NCBI GenBank assembly: GCA_028284485.1
Contig: JANQRQ010000177.1
Coordinates: 1-41,005 of the forward strand
Origin: Planctomycetaceae bacterium
GTDB taxonomy: Bacteria > Planctomycetota > Planctomycetia > Planctomycetales > Planctomycetaceae
DNA length: 41,005 nucleotides
Reading direction: 5' to 3'
How positions within the stretch are numbered: position 1 is the stretch's first letter; every line of letters begins with the position of its first letter. The position numbers and the translations under genes are program-made. The notes below the pieces were generated by a model that had not been told where the DNA came from, did no database searches, and saw only the letters and a program-made list of their open reading frames with translations. This document shows, in pieces, positions 34,662 to 41,005 of the stretch.

Positions 34662-37600
34662 ATGTTTGAAAAAGTCGCCGACGCGGACTTTGTTCGCGGT
34701 GAGCATACCGTTCTGAAGTTCTGGCAAGACCGTCGTATTTTCGACAAGCTTTGCGAAAAAAATGCGGGGAAGCCCAAATGGAGCTTTCTCGATGGACCGA
34801 TCACGGCCAACAACCCGATGGGCGTCCACCACGCCTGGGGACGAACATACAAAGATACCTACCAACGGTTCTTCGCAATGACTGGGCATGAATTGCGATA
34901 TCAGAATGGATTCGATTGCCAGGGTCTGTGGGTCGAAGTCGAGGTTGAGCGCGAGCTAGGCTTCGGCACGAAGAACTCCATCGATGAGTATGGAATCGAT
35001 AAGTTCGTCAATGCCTGCAAGAAACGTGTCCTTACGTTCGCAGCGCGCCAGACGGAACAATCAGTCCGGCTCGGTTTCTGGATGGATTGGGATGACCCGA
35101 CGCAACTCAGGCAACTGGCGGAATCGATTGGCACTGGCGAGTCCATCGATTTTCAGACGCCTCGCGGTGAACAGGTTTCCGACATAGCTGATTCGATTGT
35201 TGCTCGACTGGGCAATGCCGACTGGGGCGGCAGCTACTTCACATTCGCGACCGAAAACAATGAAACGATCTGGACGTTTTTGAAGAAGTGTCACGAACGT
35301 GGAAAGATCTACCGTGGCTACGATGTGATGCCCTGGTCTGGGCGAGCCGGCAGTGCCTACAGCCAAATGGAAGTTGCCGACGGGCGAAAGCTGACCACCC
35401 ACCGATCGACTTTCGTACGGTTCCCGCTGAAGAATCGCGAGAATGAGTTTCTGCTGGTATGGACGACAACCCCCTGGACGTTAACCAGCAACGTGGCTGC
35501 CGCGGTCAACCCGGAACTCGATTACGTCAAGCTGCGCACAAAACGCGACGAGGCCGTGTACTATTTCGCGGCCGATAACCTCGAATTTCAGCGGCTCGAA
35601 CGAGAATACAAGGAAGGTTTCGGACGTCCGGAGTGGGGTTGGCCGTCGGCGACACCGAAACTCAAAACGATTGCCCAGATCTTTAAAGAACAAGGGGGAT
35701 ATGAGGTCGAGGCCACGCTTAAAGGAGCGGAACTGGTCGCCTGGGAATACGAAGGGCCCTTCGATGATTTGCCCGCGCAGCAGCAAGCGGGAGGATTCCC
35801 TGAAGACGAAGCACTGGCCGATCTGACGGGGATTTCGTGCCACCGTGTGATCGATGGCGGGCGCGATTCCAAAGGCAATCCCCATGTTGTTGCCGGCGAA
35901 GGAACAGGCATCGTGCACATTGCGCCAGGCTGCGGCGATGTCGACCACAAACTGGGAGCCGAGCACGGAATCGTCGGCATTGCCCCGTTAGAATCCGACG
36001 GCCGTTTTGCCGATGGGTTCGGCGATTTTACAGGGCGGGAAGCGATTGACCCTGAAACAGCCGAATTGGTTTTTGAAAAGCTGCGAGAGAAGCGTCTGCT
36101 GGTCGCGGTCGAAGAATATCCGCATATCTACCCGCATTGCTGGCGGACCGGGGACGAACTCGTTTTTCGGCTCGTTGACGAATGGTTTATCAATATGGAT
36201 TGGCGGGAGGAGATCAAAGACATCACCCGTCAAATCCAATGGCTACCCGACAGCATCGAAGGCCAGGAACGAGAGTTGGAATGGCTGACCAATATGCGCG
36301 ATTGGATGATCTCCAAAAAGCGGTTTTGGGGGTTGGCGCTGCCCATTTGGGTGGATGAGGAATCGGGCGATTTCGAGGTGATCGGATCATTGGCGGAACT
36401 GAAGGAACGGGCTGTTGCTGGATGGGACGATTTCGAAGGGAACACGCCTCACCGTCCATGGATTGATCAAGTCAAAATCAAGAATCCCAAAACCGGGAAT
36501 CTGATGTCGCGCATTCCCGATGTCGGCAACCCCTGGCTCGATGCGGGCATCGTTCCGTTCTCCACAATGATGTACAACTCCGACCGCGAAGCGTGGAAGG
36601 AATGGTACCCTGCCGACCTCGTCACCGAGTGCTTCCCCGGCCAATTCCGAAATTGGTTTTACGCGCTGCTTTCGATGGCAACGATGATGGACAACACTCC
36701 GCCGTTCAAAACCTTGCTGGGCCATCGATTGGTGATGAACGAAGAAGGCCAACCGATGCACAAGTCGGATGGGACAGCCATCTGGTTCGAGGAAGCGGCC
36801 GAACAACTCGGCGTCGATACCATGCGATGGATGTACTTGGCACAAAACCCGGCCTCCGACTTGCGCTTCGGCACGAGGCATCCTGATGAGCCGGTTGCGA
36901 TCCAAACGATGGATGGGCCGTTGGAAAAAACAAAGGAAGGCCTGCCAATTTGCCGCGTCACCAGCAAACCTTCTGACGAAATTCGCCGGCAGATTCTGAT
37001 TCCGCTGTGGAATTCCTACGCCTTTTTCGTGAACTATGCACGGCTCGATGAATTCGATCCTGGTGCCCAACAGGTACCGGTTTCTGAGCGACTGCAAATC
37101 GACCAATGGATCCTGTCGAATCTGCAAGCATTGGTTGCAACAGCCCATCGAGAGTTTCGCGACTTCAACGCACCCGAGTTTTGCCGAGCTGCCGCCGGCT
37201 TTATCGACGATCTTTCCAACTGGTACATCCGCCGCAATCGCCGTCGCTTTTGGCGCTCGCGGGATGCCGAGGACCAAGACAAGCTCGCGGCCTATCAAAC
37301 GCTGTACACGGTACTCGTGACGATGTCGAAGTTGCTGGCCCCGCTGATCCCGTTTCTGTCAGAGAGGATGTACCGCAACTTGGTGACAACCTGGGACAAA
37401 GAAGCCCTGGAAAGTGTGCACTTGTGCGACTACCCGGAATGTGATGAGCAACTCCTCGACGAAGATCTCAACCACCAAGCCGCGACCGCACAACAAGTCG
37501 TGCGTCTCGGGCATAAGCTGCGCGAAGAAGCCAACATTCGCGTTCGCCAACCGTTGGCGGAATTGCGGTTCGCATGCAGCGACCCGGAAGAATACCAGAC

Positions 37601-38210
37601 GATCGAAACGTTGTCCGAAGTGATCCGGGACGAACTCAATGTCAAAGATATTATTGGCGAAGAGAACCTCGATGAATACGTTTCGTACTCTTACAAACCG
37701 AATCTCAAAACGCTCGGCCCGAAGTATGGCAAGCTGCTCGGTGCCATTCGTCAGCAGCTACCAGAATTGGATCAAAATGTATTGGCGCCGTTACGGAATG
37801 GCCAGTCGGTCGATGTCTCGTTCAATGGCGAACCAGTCGCATTGTCACCGGAAGATGTATTGATCAGTACGGAGCAAGCCACCGACTGGGTCTGTGCTGA
37901 CGACCAAGGAATTCAGATAGCGCTGTCAACTAAGCTGACGCCGGAACTCCTGCGGGAGGGAATGGCACGCGATTTTGTTCGCCAAGTGCAACAGCAGCGG
38001 AAAGAAGCCGATTTGGAAATCGAAGACCGCATCGTCATTTCCTTCCAAGCCGATAACGCTGAATTGCAAGCAGCCCTAAAAGAATGGGCCGACTATATTC
38101 AATCGGAAACTCTGGCCGACAGGCTTCAAGAGTCGACCGAGCTTCCCCCTGATGCCAAATCGGTGACAATCGGAGAAGCAAGCATCGCAATTTGGATCGA
38201 AAAGCAATAG
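34662..38210 (+). CDS. ileS: isoleucyl-tRNA synthetase, type 2, with altered signature motifs
   Basis: 1182 residues, longer than most bacterial IleRS. Class I catalytic halves are present, with an editing domain ([25 protein letters not shown]) between them. The tail [31 protein letters not shown] is that of the type-2, eukaryote-like group and lacks the zinc-finger end of type 1. HXGH appears as G54-V-H-H57. KMSKS appears as P698-M-H-K-S702; only the Met, second Lys and final Ser are kept. An extra stretch around [19 protein letters not shown] enlarges the editing region. The enzyme charges tRNA-Ile and must be essential, as no other copy is in view. No Shine-Dalgarno precedes the ATG. trmL follows after 34 bases. 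Confidence 0.9.
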   Translation: MFEKVADADFVRGEHTVLKFWQDRRIFDKLCEKNAGKPKWSFLDGPITANNPMGVHHAWGRTYKDTYQRFFAMTGHELRYQNGFDCQGLWVEVEVERELGFGTKNSIDEYGIDKFVNACKKRVLTFAARQTEQSVRLGFWMDWDDPTQLRQLAESIGTGESIDFQTPRGEQVSDIADSIVARLGNADWGGSYFTFATENNETIWTFLKKCHERGKIYRGYDVMPWSGRAGSAYSQMEVADGRKLTTHRSTFVRFPLKNRENEFLLVWTTTPWTLTSNVAAAVNPELDYVKLRTKRDEAVYYFAADNLEFQRLEREYKEGFGRPEWGWPSATPKLKTIAQIFKEQGGYEVEATLKGAELVAWEYEGPFDDLPAQQQAGGFPEDEALADLTGISCHRVIDGGRDSKGNPHVVAGEGTGIVHIAPGCGDVDHKLGAEHGIVGIAPLESDGRFADGFGDFTGREAIDPETAELVFEKLREKRLLVAVEEYPHIYPHCWRTGDELVFRLVDEWFINMDWREEIKDITRQIQWLPDSIEGQERELEWLTNMRDWMISKKRFWGLALPIWVDEESGDFEVIGSLAELKERAVAGWDDFEGNTPHRPWIDQVKIKNPKTGNLMSRIPDVGNPWLDAGIVPFSTMMYNSDREAWKEWYPADLVTECFPGQFRNWFYALLSMATMMDNTPPFKTLLGHRLVMNEEGQPMHKSDGTAIWFEEAAEQLGVDTMRWMYLAQNPASDLRFGTRHPDEPVAIQTMDGPLEKTKEGLPICRVTSKPSDEIRRQILIPLWNSYAFFVNYARLDEFDPGAQQVPVSERLQIDQWILSNLQALVATAHREFRDFNAPEFCRAAAGFIDDLSNWYIRRNRRRFWRSRDAEDQDKLAAYQTLYTVLVTMSKLLAPLIPFLSERMYRNLVTTWDKEALESVHLCDYPECDEQLLDEDLNHQAATAQQVVRLGHKLREEANIRVRQPLAELRFACSDPEEYQTIETLSEVIRDELNVKDIIGEENLDEYVSYSYKPNLKTLGPKYGKLLGAIRQQLPELDQNVLAPLRNGQSVDVSFNGEPVALSPEDVLISTEQATDWVCADDQGIQIALSTKLTPELLREGMARDFVRQVQQQRKEADLEIEDRIVISFQADNAELQAALKEWADYIQSETLADRLQESTELPPDAKSVTIGEASIAIWIEKQ

Positions 38211-38244
38211 TTCGAACCGTCAGCGGTGAGCGCACTGAGACTTC

Positions 38245-38715
38245 ATGGCCGACCCTCTCCTACACGTTGTCCTGCATCAACCCGATATTCCGCAAAACGC
38301 CGGAAATATCGGACGGACTTGCGTGGCAGTCGGCGCAAAACTTTGGCTCATTCGACCGTTGGGATTTCGACTGGACGAAAAGCATCTGCGTCGCGCCGGA
38401 ATGGATTACTGGCCGCTGTTGGATTGGGAAGCGGTCGACAGTTGGCAGGAAGTCCAACAGAAACTACTGGGGCGAAACTTCTGGTACTTGACCAAAACCG
38501 CGAAACGCCTTGTGTGGGATGCCGATTTCGAATCGGGCGATGTGCTCGTTTTTGGAAGCGAGTCTCGTGGTCTGCCGGCCAGCATTCTGAATACGAAACC
38601 GGCCCATAACCTGGTGCTGCCGATGCGACCGGAAGTCCGCAGCTTGAATCTTGCCAGCACCGTTAACACCGTTGTTTACGAAGCCGTGCGGCAATTCGGT
38701 GGGCTCGACCTTTAG
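38245..38715 (+). CDS. trmL: tRNA (cytidine/uridine-34-2'-O)-methyltransferase TrmL
   Basis: 156 residues, the normal length. SPOUT fold: [22 protein letters not shown] is the typical opening, [10 protein letters not shown] is SPOUT motif 2 and [17 protein letters not shown] is motif 3 with the trefoil-knot SAM site. TrmL methylates the wobble ribose of tRNA-Leu isoacceptors. It follows ileS by 34 bases on the same strand and is likely co-transcribed. Its stop codon overlaps the stop of the aldo/keto reductase coming from the other strand. Confidence 0.93.
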   Translation: MADPLLHVVLHQPDIPQNAGNIGRTCVAVGAKLWLIRPLGFRLDEKHLRRAGMDYWPLLDWEAVDSWQEVQQKLLGRNFWYLTKTAKRLVWDADFESGDVLVFGSESRGLPASILNTKPAHNLVLPMRPEVRSLNLASTVNTVVYEAVRQFGGLDL

Positions 38716-39713
38716 CGGCCACGTCCCATAATGGGGTACGCGGGATCTTGAAAACCTAAGCCGCTGTGCTCACCGACCGGCACGATCCCGTTAATGAATG
38801 TCTCGTCTTCGTCAGTGAAATCGACATTCAAGCAATTCATGTTGTCGTTGAACTGCTCCATGGACTTCGGCCCAATGATGACCGACGAGATAATGGGATT
38901 GGCAAGCACCCACGCCAGCGCAAAGTGAGTCGCTTCGCATCCTTTGTTTTGGCAATGGGTGACGATTTGTTGTGCGGCCTCGAAACTTGCCTCGCGCAGC
39001 TCAGCTTCCCGCATCCGTTTATCGTCGCGTGCCGCCCGACTGCCTTCGGGGAACGGTTGCCCCACTTTGTATTTGCCCGTGAGAATCCCGCGTGCCAACG
39101 GGCTGTAACTGACAACGCCAACACCATATTCCTGGCAGGCGGGCAACAATTCCACCTCGATATCGCGGTTCATGATGTTGTAAAGCGGCTGGATGCAAAC
39201 GAATTTATTCAGGTGACACCGGTCGCTGGTCCAAAGCGCCTCCATCAATCGCCAGGCACGAAAATTCGAACAGGCCAGATAGCGAACTTTGCCGGATCGA
39301 ACCATATCGTCGAGCGCCCGCAATGTTTCTTCAATCGGAGTCTCGTAATCGGGAGTGTGCTGATAGTAGATATCGATGTGGTCAGTATTGAGCCGTCGCA
39401 AACTCGCTTCGAGCGCTTGCATCATATGCAATCGACTCGCCCCCTGCTCATTGGCCCCCTGCCCCATGGGCTGTCGCCCCTTGGTTGCCAGAATCACGCT
39501 TTCCCGGCGGTCAGCAATCGCTTTCCCGACGATCACCTCCGATTCGCCGGCATTGTAGACGTCCGCCGTGTCGAGGAAATTGACTCCCTGGTCGCAAGCC
39601 GCATGAATGATCGAAATCGAGTCTTGCTCACTCGTCTGCCCGCCGAACATCATTGTTCCCAAGCAGACAGGCGCGACCTTGACTCCGGTTCGCCCGAGAT
39701 TGCGGTATTCCAT
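38712..39713 (-). CDS. aldo/keto reductase
   Basis: 333 residues, GGAG seven bases before the ATG. Family motifs: [23 protein letters not shown] at the start, catalytic Asp and Tyr in [14 protein letters not shown], Lys in LATKG, His in YYQHTPD, and the NADPH-binding end [15 protein letters not shown]. It belongs to the YajO/Tas-like general aldo/keto reductases, which reduce aldehydes and ketones with NADPH. The natural substrate is unknown. The last codons overlap trmL tail to tail. Confidence 0.93.
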   Translation of the reverse strand: MEYRNLGRTGVKVAPVCLGTMMFGGQTSEQDSISIIHAACDQGVNFLDTADVYNAGESEVIVGKAIADRRESVILATKGRQPMGQGANEQGASRLHMMQALEASLRRLNTDHIDIYYQHTPDYETPIEETLRALDDMVRSGKVRYLACSNFRAWRLMEALWTSDRCHLNKFVCIQPLYNIMNRDIEVELLPACQEYGVGVVSYSPLARGILTGKYKVGQPFPEGSRAARDDKRMREAELREASFEAAQQIVTHCQNKGCEATHFALAWVLANPIISSVIIGPKSMEQFNDNMNCLNVDFTDEDETFINGIVPVGEHSGLGFQDPAYPIMGRGR

Positions 39714-40137
39714 TCTTCACTCCGTCTTTCCTGTCGCTAGCGCAGTTGACTTTTTCTCGTGGGCGTTTCTGGCTTGTGGGAGCCGGCTGCTATAGAACGA
39801 AAAGCGATTGTCGCGACCACAAATCCACGAATTACGCTGGAAGCCAATTCGATGCCCCGACAAACCAATTCGAGGTCACCTGCATTGCAACCGGTCGTCG
39901 TCGGGAAGGCAAGGCTTTGTCAGACGATCTGATCGGCGAAACGGGTTCGGCATCCGTCGAGTAACAAGCGTCGGCTACGAATTTCCTGTTACGCTTTGGC
40001 CCTCTGGCTGCCGAGCCTGTCAAACCAAATCGTGTGGGAGATTCTGCATAGACTTCGCGAGCATGCGGCTGTTCTTAGTTTGCCGGCGACGTCCAATGCA
40101 TGTCCAACGACGATGCGCGCCCCGCAACTGCGGTCGC
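39714..40137. other. intergenic region, no gene recognised
   Basis: About 420 bases. A plus-strand frame from 39808 runs through it but continues as the antisense of the next gene and has no domain character. GTCGCGAC (39810-39817) is an eight-base palindrome, and GTCCAA occurs twice near 40091-40107. I see no clear terminator for the gene to the right. Confidence 0.4.
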
Positions 40138-41005
40138 TTAATCGTCATCGTCGTCGTCATCCTTCTTCTTTTTCTTTTTCTTCTTCTTTTTCGGCTGCGC
40201 CGATTTGAAAGCGTTTCGGAAGTCGTCGACGGCCGCGACAAATTGCTCACAGACCCAGTGAACGTCGCCCTTATCAAGAAATCGCATAGCAGTTCGAATC
40301 TGTTTCTTCGGCAAGCCAGACTCGATCGCCGCATCGATCGCGTCGACCGCAAACTGACGGACGAGTCCTACCAATTCATCCAATACGTCCGTGACAAGCA
40401 GCGGGTCGAGACCCCGCCTGATGGCAGTCGTCAGTTCCTTCACCGCACTTCGGATTTTGTTCAACGCCTTCAAAACATTGGGTGGGCTTTCTTCAAGTGC
40501 ACACACCGCATCGCATAATCTGTCGATCGCCTTCTGAACATTCCTCCTCTGCTTTTTCGGAAGACCGCTGGCGACAAGCTGATCGAGGTCGTCAATCAGC
40601 ATCATCAGCAGATCAACAGGACCGACCGGATCAGGAGGCTCTTCGTTAAACGCACAGGCTTCAAAGTCATCGATGCCAAGTCCTGCAGGTGATCCCCCAA
40701 CCGTGATTCCGACGATGATATTCTCACCGGCGTCGACACCAATCAGGTCCCAGACATTAAAACCTGTTACTGCATTTGCGAGTCCCCCTGCCGTACCAAC
40801 CGGATTGCCGTCAATATCGAAGGCGGTTAGCGTCACATCGGAAATCGAGGAGTAAAAGAAACTGACGCTGGCAACCGGTTCGCTAAACAAGACCATGTTA
40901 TCTTCGCCCACGCCAAGGGCCACTGTGACACCGGACGGGTTATTCTCGACGATGGGATCAATCAAACCGACCCAATTGTCGCCGAAATCGATCGGCGTTC
41001 CGGCG
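40138..41005 (-). CDS. secreted protein with Lys10-Asp7 tail, 5' end cut by the window
   Basis: The frame is open to the right edge, so at least 288 residues are visible and the N-terminus is missing; a TTG at 40965 is not a likely start. The first 115 residues are a beta-rich sandwich (GTPIDFGDNWVGLIDP, VALGVGEDNMVLFSEPVASVSFFYSS, GLGIDDFEACAF) like surface-protein jelly-roll domains. Then come helical stretches with a repeated phrase, SGLPKKQRRNVQKAIDRL and SGLPKKQIRTAMRFLDKG, and FVAAVDDFRNAF, similar in layout to FIMAH-type domains. The chain ends in ten Lys then seven Asp. Alternating AAG/AAA and GAT/GAC codons show the tail is not one simple repeat. It is probably exported; the role is unknown. 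Confidence 0.75.
   Translation of the reverse strand, partial: AGTPIDFGDNWVGLIDPIVENNPSGVTVALGVGEDNMVLFSEPVASVSFFYSSISDVTLTAFDIDGNPVGTAGGLANAVTGFNVWDLIGVDAGENIIVGITVGGSPAGLGIDDFEACAFNEEPPDPVGPVDLLMMLIDDLDQLVASGLPKKQRRNVQKAIDRLCDAVCALEESPPNVLKALNKIRSAVKELTTAIRRGLDPLLVTDVLDELVGLVRQFAVDAIDAAIESGLPKKQIRTAMRFLDKGDVHWVCEQFVAAVDDFRNAFKSAQPKKKKKKKKKKDDDDDDD

Noticed and set aside
39808..40518. Plus-strand open frame of 236 codons
   Set aside because: It lies mostly antisense to the Lys/Asp-tailed protein, and its poly-Leu/Phe stretch is the complement of the Lys codons.

Overview
The window looks like a chromosomal segment of a member of the Planctomycetota (class Planctomycetia). This is inferred from gene content: a MoxR/DUF58/VWA operon joined to an ABC-2 transporter, a secreted protein with many EF-hands, an AsmA-like giant protein with a poly-arginine stop, secreted proteins with homopolymeric charged tails, and tolerance of GTG/TTG starts and weak or absent Shine-Dalgarno sequences. 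No rRNA, tRNA, CRISPR array, insertion sequence or phage gene was seen. Coding density is high and composition is even by eye, so most of the window reads as core chromosome rather than an island.

Left part (1-5027, + strand): a truncated class I SAM methyltransferase, a second methyltransferase-like protein overlapping it, a one-domain cupin, two tandem secreted serine hydrolases (beta-lactamase/esterase fold plus C-terminal PDZ) that are clearly a duplication, and a SnoaL/NTF2-like protein. Next (5104-7089, - strand) come a small probable lipoprotein with an HxHxHxH motif and an Nramp-fold transporter that has lost the usual metal-binding motifs.

Centre (24501 down to 7248, - strand): about 17 kb of ten tightly packed genes, mostly joined by ATGA or TAATG overlaps. 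In transcription order: a coiled-coil membrane protein, a complete Fe(III)-type ABC importer (binding protein, two-lobed permease, ATPase), an NHL-propeller lipoprotein fused in frame to that ATPase, a 1012-residue VWA/amidotransferase-like membrane protein, a MoxR AAA+ ATPase, a DUF58 protein, a BatA-like VWA protein, a 620-residue membrane protein, and an ABC-2 ATPase and permease. A TATAAT box with overlapping dyad and a leader hairpin precede the set. My reading (inference) is an envelope-directed MoxR/VWA chaperone system wired to a transporter and a surface propeller; this is the best candidate for an undescribed system here.

Upstream on the same strand are the EF-hand protein, the AsmA-like protein, peptidase T and a small conserved-looking hypothetical protein.

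Right part (33168-38715, + strand): an extremely acidic small protein with a strong terminator, purine nucleoside phosphorylase, a type-2 isoleucyl-tRNA synthetase with a swapped GXHH signature and a degenerate KMSKS loop, and TrmL, which converges on an aldo/keto reductase with overlapping stop codons. The window ends inside a secreted protein with a Lys10-Asp7 tail.
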